64,000 nucleotides of DNA from an uncultured Opitutia bacterium (GCA_903902745.1 CAIUWA010000034.1:40538-104537); one strand, 5' to 3'. Shown: positions 17,870 to 27,170, counted from the stretch's first letter. Made by a program: numbers and translations. The notes: generated from the sequence alone by a model not told the origin.

Positions 17870-18697
17870 TCAGCGGAGTTTCTGCCGGGCCGGCGACCAG
17901 CAGGTCGTGCGGCCGCCGATTTCCTCGCGGACGAGTGGCTTTTTCGTCTTGGGACAGCGGCCGCCCTTTTCCCATCGGTGATTGAAAAGCCAGGAGTCGG
18001 GGATGTGCACGTTGAGATCGGGCGGCAGGTACCGGCCCTTGCCGGCAATGGTGTCAAGGGCGAGCCGGCACACGTGGCGGCACTCGCGCCAGAGACGGCT
18101 GACTTCCGCCTGCCGCAGCGAACCGGCCAGCCGACGGGGATGGATCGCGGCCCGCCAGAGGATTTCATCGGCCATCCAGTTCCCGATGCCGGGAAACCGT
18201 TCCTGCATCAGCAGCACGGCCTTGATCGGGGCGCGACCGCGGCGCCGGAGAAATGTCGCGACGGCTTCCACGGTGAAGGCCGGTGAAAGGACGGGCGGTG
18301 CGATCCTCGTCCACCATGCCGGAGCCTTGGTCCCGGCGTGGAACTGGACGCGGCCGAACATGCGCGGATCCGTGAACACGAGCATGGCCCCCGCAGTCGC
18401 CAGCACCAGGTGGTCGTGCTTTCCGGGCACATACACTGGGGGCTCGACCCGCAGCTCGCCACTCATGCCGAGGTGAAGGCCGAGCCAGCCGCCACCGCTG
18501 AACCGGAAGAGCATTTGCTTGGCCGACGCGGCCGAGGACTGAAACCGGGCACCCGTGAGCGCCCGGGTCAGGGCGGCGGGGCGGGCCCCGCGAAAAACCT
18601 TGGCGTGCCCGTGCAGCAGGACCTGTCGGACGGTTTTACCGGCGGCCGCCTGCTGCCAGCGCTTGCGATAGAATTCCGCCTCGGCGAGTTCCGGCAT
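17870..18697 (-). CDS. Fpg/Nei-type DNA glycosylase with degenerate zinc finger
   Basis: 275 residues from the ATG at 18697, giving the catalytic N-terminus MPELAEAEF (P2, E3). H2TH region [20 protein letters not shown]. The C-terminal finger, normally four cysteines, reads [11 protein letters not shown] then [11 protein letters not shown], retaining only two. Several Fpg relatives work with a zinc-less finger, so activity on oxidised purines or pyrimidines is plausible. Translation start follows gmhB closely on the minus strand. Confidence 0.87.
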   Translation of the reverse strand: MPELAEAEFYRKRWQQAAAGKTVRQVLLHGHAKVFRGARPAALTRALTGARFQSSAASAKQMLFRFSGGGWLGLHLGMSGELRVEPPVYVPGKHDHLVLATAGAMLVFTDPRMFGRVQFHAGTKAPAWWTRIAPPVLSPAFTVEAVATFLRRRGRAPIKAVLLMQERFPGIGNWMADEILWRAAIHPRRLAGSLRQAEVSRLWRECRHVCRLALDTIAGKGRYLPPDLNVHIPDSWLFNHRWEKGGRCPKTKKPLVREEIGGRTTCWSPARQKLR

Positions 18698-18707
18698 GGG
18701 GTAGGGC

Positions 18708-19238
18708 CTAGGCCAGGGTCGCGGCAAACTCCCCGATGGTTTCAAACACCGGCACTTTGTGCGCCGCCACCTCGGGCAGGGTCTGCGGGTCAACTTTGCC
18801 GGTACGGACGGCTGCCACCCGGATATTCGCCGCCAGGCCGGCGTTGATGTCGGCGGCCGAGTCGCCGACCATCCAGCACTGGGCCGGATCGAGCGCGTGC
18901 TGGGCGATCATTTCGAGGATGAACCGCGGCGACGGTTTGCGATACACCACCGGCTGGTCGGGCGCCTCGGGCGCGATGCAGATGCCGGCGAACACGGGAC
19001 GGGGCAGCCCGATGAGCTCCTCCATGCGGGCGTTCACACGCAGAGTGTCTTCCATCGTGTGGAGGCCGCGGCCGATACCCGACTGGTTGGTAAAGAGGAA
19101 CAGGCGGTAGCCGCGCGTGCGGGCGAGCGTGAGGCCGTCCGCGGCGCCGGGCAGGAGTTCCACCCCCGCCGGATCGGCAAGGTAGACTTTGTCGAGAATG
19201 AGCGTGCCGTCGCGATCGAGGAACAGGGCCTTGCTCAT
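18708..19238 (-). CDS. gmhB: D-glycero-D-manno-heptose-1,7-bisphosphate 7-phosphatase (GmhB-like)
   Basis: 176 residues, HAD superfamily. Motif I is FLDRDGTLI (D8, D10), motif II FTNQSGIGRG, the substrate/motif III region YRKPSPRF and motif IV WMVGDSAADINAG. The Cys-rich zinc loop of classical GmhB is shortened (CIAPEAPDQPVVYRKP) and has lost the second Cys pair. It overlaps the heptose kinase gene by four bases (ATGA), supporting a role in ADP-heptose synthesis for LPS. Confidence 0.85.
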   Translation of the reverse strand: MSKALFLDRDGTLILDKVYLADPAGVELLPGAADGLTLARTRGYRLFLFTNQSGIGRGLHTMEDTLRVNARMEELIGLPRPVFAGICIAPEAPDQPVVYRKPSPRFILEMIAQHALDPAQCWMVGDSAADINAGLAANIRVAAVRTGKVDPQTLPEVAAHKVPVFETIGEFAATLA

Positions 19239-20224
19239 GGCGCGTGGCCGACGTAGGCGATGAGCTCCGCCGGGGTGACGGTGGCCGTGCCGATTTTTCC
19301 GACCACGACGCCGGCGGCAGCATTCGCAAAGTGGGCGGCGGTCTCCAAGTCGGCCCCGGCGGACAGCGCCAGCACCAAGCCGGCTAGGGACGTGTCGCCC
19401 GCACCGGAAACATCGAACACCTCGCGCGCCGCGGTCGGAATGGTTTTCAGGATCTCCCCGCCGGAACTGAGCAGCATGCCCTCCTCACCCAGCGTGATGA
19501 CAAGATTCTTGGTCCCGTAGAGCTGATGCAGTTTGGCGCAGACTTCCCTTTTGGGAAAGGGTGCGTGCGGGGCGGGCTCGATGCCCGCCAGCTGCAACGC
19601 CTCCCGCTTGTTCGGCGTGATGAGGTCAAGGCCGGCAAAGGCGAGTGGCCGCTTGGGCTTGGGATCGAGGGCGATGAATTTCCCGGCGGCGCGCGCAAGC
19701 AGGGTCAATCGTGCAACCAGGGCGTCGCTGAAAAGTCCCTTCGCATAGTCGGACAATATGATCGCATCCGCGGCCTTGATGGCGGCGGAGAATAGTTTGT
19801 CGATCGCAGCCGGATTGATGCCGTAGGCGACCGGATTTGATTCGCGGTCGAGGCGGCACAATTGCTGGTGCTGCACCAGCACCCGGGTCTTCACGATCGT
19901 CGCGCCGGTTCCGGGCGTGGGCAGGGTGGTGATCTTGTGGCGCTGGAGAATTTGCGCGAGCCGGGTCCCGGCCTCGTCCCTGCCGATGAAGCCCGCGACC
20001 GTGCACTTGGCCTCGAGGGACGCGATGTTCAGGGCAACGTTGCCCGCGCCGCCGGCGGTGTAGGTGTCGCGCTGGATGTCCACCACGGGCACGGGCGCCT
20101 CGGGCGAGATGCGGGTGGCGTCGCCCCAGATGTAATGGTCAAGCATCACGTCGCCGATGACGAGGATGCGCCGGCCGGCGATTTTCTTCAGTAGTGCCCG
20201 GGTTTTGGCAGGAGTGATGGCCAT
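19235..20224 (-). CDS. D-glycero-beta-D-manno-heptose-7-phosphate kinase (RfaE domain I)
   Basis: 329 residues, PfkB/ribokinase family. GDVMLDHYIWGDATRISPEA is a hallmark of the HldE/RfaE kinase. The catalytic region is FDVSGAGDTSLAG near residue 270. The adenylyltransferase domain found in bifunctional HldE is absent, so this is the stand-alone kinase type and the nucleotidyltransferase must be elsewhere. Overlap with gmhB gives two consecutive steps of ADP-heptose synthesis. Confidence 0.92.
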   Translation of the reverse strand: MAITPAKTRALLKKIAGRRILVIGDVMLDHYIWGDATRISPEAPVPVVDIQRDTYTAGGAGNVALNIASLEAKCTVAGFIGRDEAGTRLAQILQRHKITTLPTPGTGATIVKTRVLVQHQQLCRLDRESNPVAYGINPAAIDKLFSAAIKAADAIILSDYAKGLFSDALVARLTLLARAAGKFIALDPKPKRPLAFAGLDLITPNKREALQLAGIEPAPHAPFPKREVCAKLHQLYGTKNLVITLGEEGMLLSSGGEILKTIPTAAREVFDVSGAGDTSLAGLVLALSAGADLETAAHFANAAAGVVVGKIGTATVTPAELIAYVGHAP

Positions 20225-20228
20225 GGTG

Positions 20229-21368
20229 TCAGCGAAGTTCCCAATCGTAGTGAAAACGTGAAAGGAGCGCGGGCTTGGTCGCGGTGACCTGGACGACGTC
20301 CTCGATGCGGCAGCCGCCCAGTCCGGGATAATAGAGGCCGGGTTCGACCGTGATGACGGATCCCTTTTTCAGGACATAGTCCACGCTGCTCACGCGGGGC
20401 GGCTCGTGCACGGCGAGGCCCAGGCCGTGGCCCGTGCCGTGGAAAAACCCCACCGAGCCGCGGGAGGTGCGCTTGGTTTCAAAACCGCGCGCGGTGAACA
20501 CTTCGACGACCTTGCCATGAACCTCGCGGCCATTGACGCCGGCGCGGATCGTGCGGAGCGCGGCGAGCTGGGCCGCACGCACGGCGGCGACCAGCGCCCG
20601 CTGGGCCTCGCTGGCGCGGCCGCGGAGAAAGGTGCGCGTCATGTCGCCGTGATAGCCGGTGGCCGTCACGCGGGGAAAGACATCCACGATGATGAGTTCG
20701 TTGGCCCGCAGCGGACCGGTGCCGCGGTGATGCGGATCGCACGCCTGGTCGCCGCCGGCGGCGATGGTGTTGAGCGAGACGGCCCCGGCCTCAAGGCAGG
20801 CGACCTCGATGGCAAACTTCAGGCGCTCACTCGTGAGCGGCCGGCCCTGATAAATGAGGCGGCTTCCCTTGATCCGGCTTGCCCGCAGCACGTGCTCGGC
20901 GGCGGCGATGCCCCGGGCGCTGCCGCGGTTGCCCTCGCGGAGGGCGGCGGCCTCGGCGGCGGTTTTGATTTCGCGCTCGGGAAAGAGCGGCCCCTCGGCC
21001 ACCGTGAGGTCGAGGCCCAGCTTGCGCAGCCGGCCATAAAGCCCCGCGGGAAAATCCTCCGCGACGGTGAACCGTGTCAGCTTCAATTCGGCGGCCAGCA
21101 GGCGGATCACCTCGGCGACGCCCACCTTGCGACGGGGCCACCGGGCCCGGGCCCGGGCCGCGCAGGCTTCCAGTGCGAGCACGGTGTCAAAAGCGGATTC
21201 CTTGCGCACGCGCCCGAATTCCAGCGCGCTGACCACCGCGAATTTCCGGCCGCGCGCGCCAAAGGCGATAAATGGGTCAGGGACATCGATCCGGCCGAAG
21301 TAGAGCGCGTCGGCGCTGCGCTCGGTGTCGGCGTAAAGCAGGGGCGGGGGGGTCCGGGAATTGGCCAC
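20229..21368 (-). CDS. M24 family aminopeptidase (Xaa-Pro peptidase-like)
   Basis: 379 residues. The C-terminal pita-bread domain has all five dinuclear metal ligands: Asp in IIVDVFPR, Asp in YHGDMTRTF, His in GTGHGLGL, Glu in VEPGLYY and Glu in RIEDVVQV. The N-terminal creatinase-like domain is about 130 residues. Four bases separate it from hldE on the minus strand. The substrate is probably proline-containing peptides; methionine aminopeptidase is less likely because of the N-terminal domain. Confidence 0.88.
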   Translation of the reverse strand: MANSRTPPPLLYADTERSADALYFGRIDVPDPFIAFGARGRKFAVVSALEFGRVRKESAFDTVLALEACAARARARWPRRKVGVAEVIRLLAAELKLTRFTVAEDFPAGLYGRLRKLGLDLTVAEGPLFPEREIKTAAEAAALREGNRGSARGIAAAEHVLRASRIKGSRLIYQGRPLTSERLKFAIEVACLEAGAVSLNTIAAGGDQACDPHHRGTGPLRANELIIVDVFPRVTATGYHGDMTRTFLRGRASEAQRALVAAVRAAQLAALRTIRAGVNGREVHGKVVEVFTARGFETKRTSRGSVGFFHGTGHGLGLAVHEPPRVSSVDYVLKKGSVITVEPGLYYPGLGGCRIEDVVQVTATKPALLSRFHYDWELR

Positions 21369-21485
21369 GACAGGCGGAAATTAGTTTTTGGGAGCGAGGG
21401 AATCATTACCCACGGACTCCTGGAAAAACGCAAATCCGGTTTCACCGCCACCGGATCCTCGTTCGTCCGCCCGATGGCAAAAAAT

Positions 21486-22373
21486 TCACTTCGGACTCAG
21501 CTGCACCTCGAACAGCTTGGGCCAGTTTTTCCCGGTGACGAACAGCCGGTCGCCGGCGGCATCATAGGCGATGCCGTTCAGAACGTCGGTGCCGCGGGCA
21601 TAGTCGGCGGCGGCGAGCAGGCCGGAGAAATCGATGATCCCCAGCACGCGTCCGTTCGCGGGATCAATCCGCGCCACCAGCTGGGTTTGCCAGAGGTTCG
21701 CGAAGATCTCGCCTTTGACATACTCCAGCTCGTTCAGCTGCTTGAGCGGCTGGCCGTGCCGGACCACCCGGATGGTCCGGATCACGCGGAACGTGGCCGG
21801 GTCGAGAAAGCGGATCTGCTCCGTGCCGTCGCTCATGATCAGGGACTGGCCGTCGGTCGTGAGTCCCCAGCCCTCGCCGGTATAGGAAAATTCCCCTTGG
21901 GGCGCAAAGGTCCCGAGGTCGTACACGAATCCCTTTTGGTTCTGCCACGTCAGCTGGAAAATTTTTCCGCCCAGTTCGGTCATGCCTTCCGCGAAATATT
22001 GCGCGGGGACCGTCACCTGCTGCAGAACCCGCCCGGTTTGCGGCTCCACCCGCCGCAGGGTGGACTGGCCGTTTAGGCCGGTGCTCTCGAAGAACACGCC
22101 TTTGAGGTAAATCAATCCCTGCGTGAAAGCGCCGCGGTCATGCGGCCAGGTATTCACGACCCGGTAGGTGTAGGTGGGAGGTTCCGGCTCGGCGGAGCCG
22201 CTCGGCGGCACCACTGCTGCGGGCTGGGCCGCGGGTGCGGAAACCGCGGCCGACGACTGATGGCCGTCGCAGGCACCCAGGAAAACCAGGCCGAATCCGA
22301 GGAGGAGACCGGCCATGCCCGGGCTCGCAGGCTTTCGGAGCGGGGTACTGGCAGGGCGGCGGAACTGGTTCAT
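21486..22373 (-). CDS. Glutaminyl-peptide cyclotransferase-like lipoprotein
   Basis: 295 residues from the ATG at 22373, chosen for its AGGAAGGA ribosome-binding site; an upstream ATG lacks one. Lipobox LVFLGAC implies lipid anchoring after cleavage. A Ser/Ala/Pro linker leads into a beta-propeller of the glutamine cyclotransferase family (VVNTWPHDRGAFTQGLIY, FEST, LNELEYVKGEIFANLW, RGTDVLNGIAYD). It would form N-terminal pyroglutamate on exported peptides. Confidence 0.88.
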   Translation of the reverse strand: MNQFRRPASTPLRKPASPGMAGLLLGFGLVFLGACDGHQSSAAVSAPAAQPAAVVPPSGSAEPEPPTYTYRVVNTWPHDRGAFTQGLIYLKGVFFESTGLNGQSTLRRVEPQTGRVLQQVTVPAQYFAEGMTELGGKIFQLTWQNQKGFVYDLGTFAPQGEFSYTGEGWGLTTDGQSLIMSDGTEQIRFLDPATFRVIRTIRVVRHGQPLKQLNELEYVKGEIFANLWQTQLVARIDPANGRVLGIIDFSGLLAAADYARGTDVLNGIAYDAAGDRLFVTGKNWPKLFEVQLSPK

Positions 22374-22433
22374 CACGTTTCCTTCCTGAATGATCGCCGC
22401 CCGTCCTTCAATCGCCAAGCCAGCGGGCCGGCT

Positions 22434-22871
22434 TCACTCCTTGGGGATTTCGTTGTCCGTCTTGATCACCAGCACCGGCGTCTTGGTTTTCACCCAGACG
22501 TCGGCTTCCTTGAAGAATTTGCCCGGCACATTTTCGATGGCCTCGCCGACGGTCTTCACCGGCATCATCTGGCCCTTCTTCGTCATGTTGAAATCATAGG
22601 AGCTGCGGAAAAGCCGGTCGCGGGTCGTGGCCGGGCTTTCGCTTTCCGGGATTTGCAGCACCCAGCCGACGAAATCGTTCTTGGGCAGGCGGCCCTCCGG
22701 ATCGCTCACGAGGATGACAAACTGCTTTTTCACCGCTGGCGGCTTTTCCTCCTCGCCGGGGTCGGGCTGGACCGCGAGGTTCATTTCCTCGATCACCCGC
22801 CGGAGCAGGGCGGGATCGATCTGGTTTTTCTTTAAAATCTCGGCGACTTTGCTGACGTCAATTTTGGCCAT
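22434..22871 (-). CDS. Conserved hypothetical protein
   Basis: 145 residues from the ATG at 22871 (MAKIDVSKVAEILKKNQ). It has a helical N-terminal part, an acidic EEEKPP linker, and a C-terminal half with KKQFVILVSDPEGRLPKNDFVGWVLQIPE. Highly charged with no signal or membrane segment. I do not recognise a characterised family. Divergent from the Nudix gene with a 63-base shared gap. Confidence 0.7.
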   Translation of the reverse strand: MAKIDVSKVAEILKKNQIDPALLRRVIEEMNLAVQPDPGEEEKPPAVKKQFVILVSDPEGRLPKNDFVGWVLQIPESESPATTRDRLFRSSYDFNMTKKGQMMPVKTVGEAIENVPGKFFKEADVWVKTKTPVLVIKTDNEIPKE

Positions 22872-22934
22872 GGAATACTTTCTATTGGAATCACGACAGG
22901 ACACGAACCGCCGGCAAAGTAAAGGCCTCCCGTC

Positions 22935-23441
22935 ATGAGCGAGGAATTCTTTGACGTGGTGAACGAGTGCGACGAGGTGACCGGCCGGGCGCCGCGGCGC
23001 GAGGTGCATGCCCGCGGGCTCTGGCACCGGGCGATCCACGTGCTCGTGTTTGATGCGGCGGGCCGGGTGTTTTTGCAAAAACGCTCGATGAGCAAGGATT
23101 CCTCCCCGGGACTGTGGGACTCCTCCTGTTCCGGGCACGTCGACTCGGGCGAGGACTACGATACCGCCGCACAGCGGGAGCTGGGCGAGGAGATCGGCCT
23201 GCTCCTTGCGGCGCCGCCCGCGCGCTGGTTTCGCATCGCGGCGTGCGCCCAGACGGGATGGGAATTTGTCTGGGTCTACCGCCTGCAACATGCCGGCCCG
23301 TTCACGCTGCATCCCGAGGAAATCGAGCGCGGCGACTGGTTTGCGCCGGAGGAACTCGCCCGGCTTCTCGCGACTGAGCCGGCGATTTTCGCCGTGCCCT
23401 TTCGGCTGATCTGGTCGCAGGCGGCTAACAAGACGAATTAA
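22935..23441 (+). CDS. Nudix hydrolase (YfcD/Idi-like)
   Basis: 168 residues. The Nudix box GHVDSGEDYDTAAQRELGEEIGL spans about residues 68-90, preceded by LQKRSMSKDSSPGLWDSS, a pattern shared with YfcD-type hydrolases and isopentenyl-diphosphate isomerases. The N-terminal FFDVVNECDEVTGRAPR fits YfcD better than Idi. The substrate, probably a nucleoside diphosphate derivative, is not decided by sequence. Confidence 0.87.
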   Translation: MSEEFFDVVNECDEVTGRAPRREVHARGLWHRAIHVLVFDAAGRVFLQKRSMSKDSSPGLWDSSCSGHVDSGEDYDTAAQRELGEEIGLLLAAPPARWFRIAACAQTGWEFVWVYRLQHAGPFTLHPEEIERGDWFAPEELARLLATEPAIFAVPFRLIWSQAANKTN

Positions 23442-23442
23442 C

Positions 23443-23507
23443 TAGGGGCGTCCCTTGTGGACGCCCGATTTGCGACGGTGCGTGGGCGTCCGCAAGAGAC
23501 GCTCCTA
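23443..23507. repeat. Inverted pair of GTAGG-type hairpins
   Basis: TAGGGGCGTCCCTTGTGG (23443 onwards, to 23466) and the inverse complement of 23484-23507 (TAGGAGCGTCTCTTGCGG) are near-identical. Each half also folds on itself (GGCGTCC / GGACGCC). Located just after the Nudix stop. Confidence 0.55.
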
Positions 23508-23540
23508 CATCAGGATAATTCTGGCAGGGGAAAGATCCGG

Positions 23541-23798
23541 CTACTGATACCGCGCCTTGCTGACCCGCAGCAGCTTGATCTCCTCGAATTGCTTCGGCGA
23601 GATCAGCCGGCGCGGCACGCGCTTGCCGGCCTCATACAGGAGCTTGTCCCAATCGTCCTCGGACGGCGGATGCAGGATCCAGGAAGTGTGGTGGCCGTGC
23701 TTGTGATGCCAGGTGATGTTGCCGCCATGGACGGTGGCGCGGACCTGCATCTTGCCCTGCTCGGGATCCTTGTGCCACCAGCCGAATTCCATGCTCAT
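23541..23798 (-). CDS. Small conserved hypothetical protein
   Basis: 85 residues, rich in His and Trp (WWHKDPEQGK, ITWHHKHGHHTSWILHPP) with a basic C-terminal half (RVPRRLISPKQFEEIKLLRV). The two Met at positions 1 and 3 make the exact start ambiguous. Sixteen bases after the metallophosphatase on the complementary-strand order, so possibly cotranscribed. Function unknown; the His cluster could bind metal. Confidence 0.6.
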   Translation of the reverse strand: MSMEFGWWHKDPEQGKMQVRATVHGGNITWHHKHGHHTSWILHPPSEDDWDKLLYEAGKRVPRRLISPKQFEEIKLLRVSKARYQ

Positions 23799-23813
23799 GG
23801 CGTTGGTTGTGGG

Positions 23814-24689
23814 CTAAGCCCGGACTTCCGCCAGTGTAAATTCCGCCAGGGTGGGCCCTGGGTGGAACGCGCCACCCCGGGCCGTGATGCGTCGCACCCG
23901 GAGTTGGCCGGGGGTAAGTTCGGCCATGAGAGCGCCGAGCGGGCGGGTAAAGGATCCGGTGTTGATGATCACGCGGCCATCACGGGTGCGCCAGATCCCC
24001 GGACGATGGGTGTGGCCAAGGATCACGAATTGCGCCCCGGGCCGGTGGGCGCGGGCCAGCGCCGCGGCCCGCTCCGGCGCCACCCACCACGCCCAAAGCA
24101 CGCGGCCCGCGTTTTGCGGCGGCCAGAAGGTGTCCCTGGAAAAACTTACCAGATGCTTCCAGCGGTTGGTCTCGACCTGGTGGCGTTGTGGGAGCCGGAC
24201 GCAGGCGCGCCGGAAAATCTCGAGCCGGGCCTCCAGTGATCCGGCGTCGGGACCCGTGTAACGCGCCTGCTCGGACGCGATGATCTGCTGGATGAGTGCG
24301 GTATCGCGGCCCCACGGGACAATGTTGTCGAAGAGCACGTCGCCATGCGTCACGAATATCCGCCCGCCGGCCAGCATCTGCGTGTGCAAGCCCGAAAGGT
24401 CCGGGTCATGGTTGCCCGTCATCAGCACGACTTCCGGGGCGGCGCGGGTGAGGAAAGCCATGGCCTCCTCCCGCAGTTCGGCCGTGCGCCGGGGGTAGGG
24501 GCCGATCCGGGTGTCGACCGTGTCGCCATTGAGCACCACGGTTTCCGCTCCGTCGAACAGGGGTGCGAGCTGGCTGATTGACCGCACCTGGCTGCTGCGG
24601 TCGCCGTAATGGATGTCGGAAAAGATGCGGATGAGCTGGTTCGCCACGGATGAAAAGCAGACGAGAAGCGAGGCGCCATGGCGGGGCAA
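23814..24689 (-). CDS. Calcineurin-like metallophosphoesterase
   Basis: 291 residues, or 277 from a GTG at 24647. Five metallophosphoesterase motifs are present in order: FSDIHYGD, LNGDTVD, MTGNHDPD, THGDVLFD and ILGHTHRPG. The insert between motifs IV and V (about 100 residues) is helical. It could be a UDP-diacylglucosamine hydrolase-like enzyme or general phosphodiesterase; the substrate is unclear. The start choice is weak because neither candidate has a good ribosome-binding site. Confidence 0.85.
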   Translation of the reverse strand: MPRHGASLLVCFSSVANQLIRIFSDIHYGDRSSQVRSISQLAPLFDGAETVVLNGDTVDTRIGPYPRRTAELREEAMAFLTRAAPEVVLMTGNHDPDLSGLHTQMLAGGRIFVTHGDVLFDNIVPWGRDTALIQQIIASEQARYTGPDAGSLEARLEIFRRACVRLPQRHQVETNRWKHLVSFSRDTFWPPQNAGRVLWAWWVAPERAAALARAHRPGAQFVILGHTHRPGIWRTRDGRVIINTGSFTRPLGALMAELTPGQLRVRRITARGGAFHPGPTLAEFTLAEVRA

Positions 24690-24735
24690 CGTTTTTGGCG
24701 ATGCGGTCGTGGCCTGATTTGAAATGCCTTCGAGG

Positions 24736-24842
24736 TAGGGCGAACCGTCCCGGTGAGCCGTTCGACAAGCGCACGATCCAAGACCGCGGCTCCGCTTTCG
24801 CCAAAGCTACGGCGGACAAGTCGGCAGGGACGCCTCGCCCTA
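24736..24842. repeat. Inverted repeat with GTAGG-type ends
   Basis: TAGGGCGAACCGTCCC (24736-24751) and the inverse complement of 24827-24842 (TAGGGCGAGGCGTCCC) match at 14 of 16 positions. The interior contains CGCCAAAGCTACGGCGG, a dyad resembling the repeat beside the ureC relic. It lies in the 259-base gap upstream of the metallophosphatase. Confidence 0.5.
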
Positions 24843-24885
24843 GCAGATTAGGACACTACCGGCGTTTCAGCCGGACTCACGCGAG

Positions 24886-24922
24886 AACAAAACAAAAACG
24901 CCGGCCCCTTTCAGGGCCGGCG
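24886..24922 (-). terminator. Intrinsic terminator after the DUF4412 gene
   Basis: On the minus strand a perfect 9-bp stem (CGCCGGCCC / GGGCCGGCG, 24899-24922) with a six-base loop is followed by a T-rich run (GTTTTTGTTTTGT). It sits 26 bases after the DUF4412 gene stop. Confidence 0.8.
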
Positions 24923-24948
24923 CAAATGGTCTAAAAAACCGGGTGGAA

Positions 24949-25686
24949 TCAGTTCCCGCCGCGGGGCGGCATGCCCGGCGGCATGCCACCGGGTGCGCCC
25001 ATGCCGCGCATCATCGCACTCATGTCCTGCCAGTCGGCGGGCACGGTAAAGAGAGAGTCCGGCATGGATTTCTTTTCCACGGCGGTGACTTCCATGCGCC
25101 CGACTTCCTGGCCGGCGTCCAGGGACACCACGCGCATCGGGAAAAGGCTCTTGCCCTGCAGCAATTGCTCCCAGCCCTGCGGCATGGGTCCGCCACCGCC
25201 GCGGCGCCCCATCGGGCCGCCCCCACTGCCAAAGCCCATGAAGGACCCGAGCTGGTCGGTCAGCCAGAGTTCGGTGCTCTTGCCCTTGTCATCCTTGGCC
25301 ACGTATTTCACGCATTCGTAGCCCAGGATTTTTTCGGTCGTGCTGGTTTTCTCCAGGGTCATTTCCGGGGCCTTGCCGGCGGAAGTTCCGGCGGGGGCCT
25401 CCGGTGTGGCCATGGGCCGGATCATGTACATGTGCTGCTGCACCATGAGCATCGTCATCTGCTGTTTGGCCGGATCCATGATGACGCCCACGCTCATGCC
25501 TTGGGCATCCATGTCCATGCGGGTGAGACCGCCCTTGAGGCTGAAGTTCATCACGGCGCCACCGCCTTTGGCGGCGGCTTCGCGGCCGGACATTTTCATG
25601 CTGACGGTGCCTTCAAAATCGGCGGCGGACAATGCGGCCGGTGCGAGCAGCGCGCATGCGAGGGATAGGACCAGGAGTTTTTTCAT
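24949..25686 (-). CDS. Exported DUF4412-like protein
   Basis: 245 residues from the ATG at 25686, giving a clean signal peptide (MKKLLVLSLACALLAPAALS then AADFEG). The body has DFEGTVSMKMSG, NFSLKGGLTRMDM, CVKYVAKDDKGKSTELWLTD and DSLFTVPADWQDMS, the pattern of DUF4412, a periplasmic fold of unknown function. It is rich in Met and Gly and ends in a GMPPGMPPRGG tail. Has its own terminator. Confidence 0.85.
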   Translation of the reverse strand: MKKLLVLSLACALLAPAALSAADFEGTVSMKMSGREAAAKGGGAVMNFSLKGGLTRMDMDAQGMSVGVIMDPAKQQMTMLMVQQHMYMIRPMATPEAPAGTSAGKAPEMTLEKTSTTEKILGYECVKYVAKDDKGKSTELWLTDQLGSFMGFGSGGGPMGRRGGGGPMPQGWEQLLQGKSLFPMRVVSLDAGQEVGRMEVTAVEKKSMPDSLFTVPADWQDMSAMMRGMGAPGGMPPGMPPRGGN

Positions 25687-25774
25687 TGCGGGGAAAGCCA
25701 AGCCGGCCTGACCGGGCATGGCAACGTTGCTTTCACGGCTTGCCTGTTCCCGGGTGAACCATGAAGTTGCGCCC

Positions 25775-26281
25775 ATGGCCCTCCTTGGCATCCGCTCAAC
25801 CGTCCGCGCGCAACTGGCCCACCCGGAGCATTTCGCGCCGTCCTTCACTTATTTGGAGGAGTGTTACCGTTCCGGCAGCGCGGCCGCCCGGGCGCTGGCG
25901 GGTCTCGCCGCCGGCCAGACTGAGCGGGTGGAACTGGCAGGGGGGGCGTTCGCCATGTTGCAGGCCTACCTGACCAAGCCGCGCAGCGAGGGCCGCTGGG
26001 AAACGCATCGCGCGTATATCGACATCCAGGCGATGATCGCGGGCGATGAAATCATGGAGATCGCCGACCGGGGCCGCCTCACCCTGGACGAGGATCTCAC
26101 GCCGGCGAAGGACCTGATTTTCTACCGGCCGTTCGACCAGGGCGCGGTCCTGCGGTTCAGCCTGGGCTATGTGGGCGTTTATTTTCCGACCGACGCCCAC
26201 ATGGGTGGCTTGGTCGCGGCGGCACCGATGTTGGTGCGCAAAGTGGTCGTCAAGGTGCCGGTCGGCCCCTTCGCGGCCTGA
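25775..26281 (+). CDS. YhcH/YjgK/YiaL family protein
   Basis: 168 residues from the ATG at 25775. Family signatures are WETHRAYIDIQAMIAGDEIMEI and a cupin-type core ending with FPTDAHMGGLVAA. Relatives (EbgC, NanQ) open or anomerise sugars and may bind zinc. The next gene, rlmJ, starts 18 bases downstream. Confidence 0.9.
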   Translation: MALLGIRSTVRAQLAHPEHFAPSFTYLEECYRSGSAAARALAGLAAGQTERVELAGGAFAMLQAYLTKPRSEGRWETHRAYIDIQAMIAGDEIMEIADRGRLTLDEDLTPAKDLIFYRPFDQGAVLRFSLGYVGVYFPTDAHMGGLVAAAPMLVRKVVVKVPVGPFAA

Positions 26282-26299
26282 GCGACGAAGCCTGCGGTT

Positions 26300-27169
26300 G
26301 TGAACTACCGCCATCATTTCCACGCGGGTAATTTTGCTGACGTGGTGAAGCATGCGCTGCTCGTGCAGCTCATCCGCGCGCTGCAGAAAAAGGAAAAGGG
26401 CTTCCTCCAGCTCGACACTCATGCGGGCCGCGGCCGCTACGACTTGGCCGGGGCCGCGCGGGGCGACTCGCTGATTCGCCGGCCGGAATGGCCGGACGGC
26501 ATCGGGCGGCTGTGGGACCGGGCCGGCCTGCCGCCGGCGCTGGCCGATTACGTCGCACTCGTACGTGAGTTCGACCGGAGCGCCGGCAATGCCGGCCCCG
26601 CGCCGCGGTTTTATCCGGGGTCACCGTGTCTGGCACGGCCGCTTCTGCGGCCGCAGGACCGGCTGGTGCTCTGCGAAAAACATCCGGCAGAATGCGCGGC
26701 GCTGCGCGACGAATTCCAGTTTTCACCCGGCGCCACGGTTCAGGAGATGGACGGCTATGGTGCGCTGCGGGCAATGCTGCCGCCACAGGAAAAGCGCGCG
26801 CTGGTGCTGATCGATCCGCCATTTGAAGCGCAGGAGGAGTGGCGGCAGATCGTCGATGCCCTGCGCGATGGATTGAGGCGGTTGCCAGGCGGGGTGTTTG
26901 CCGTCTGGTATCCTCTGACCGTGCGGGCGAAGGTGGACGCGTTTTTTGCCGAGCTGCTCGGACTAAAACCACCCCCGACGCTGGTCGCCGAACTAGCGAT
27001 CGCCGGCGACGACAGCGCATTGAAGATGAAAGGCTGCGGCCTCGTGATCCTCAATCCGCCCTGGCAATTTGACCAAGTGGCGGGGCCCGTGCTCGCGTCG
27101 CTGGCGGAAATCCTCACGCAAGGTCCGGGCGGAGGCGGACGCATGACATGGCTGGTGCCGGAATTGTAG
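26300..27169 (+). CDS. rlmJ: 23S rRNA (adenine-2030-N6)-methyltransferase RlmJ
   Basis: 289 residues with a GTG start. The N-terminus NYRHHFHAGNFADVVKHALL is strongly diagnostic. The catalytic N6-MTase motif IV is LIDPPFE near residue 175. RlmJ methylates A2030 of 23S rRNA; the same family was once called ComJ/YhiR. Last gene before a 200-base repeat-rich gap. Confidence 0.94.
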   Translation: MNYRHHFHAGNFADVVKHALLVQLIRALQKKEKGFLQLDTHAGRGRYDLAGAARGDSLIRRPEWPDGIGRLWDRAGLPPALADYVALVREFDRSAGNAGPAPRFYPGSPCLARPLLRPQDRLVLCEKHPAECAALRDEFQFSPGATVQEMDGYGALRAMLPPQEKRALVLIDPPFEAQEEWRQIVDALRDGLRRLPGGVFAVWYPLTVRAKVDAFFAELLGLKPPPTLVAELAIAGDDSALKMKGCGLVILNPPWQFDQVAGPVLASLAEILTQGPGGGGRMTWLVPEL

Positions 27170-27170
27170 G

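Noticed and set aside
20406..22076. 556-codon plus-strand frame opposite the M24 peptidase and glutaminyl cyclase
   Set aside because: Crosses the boundary of two real minus-strand genes and has shadow-like composition.
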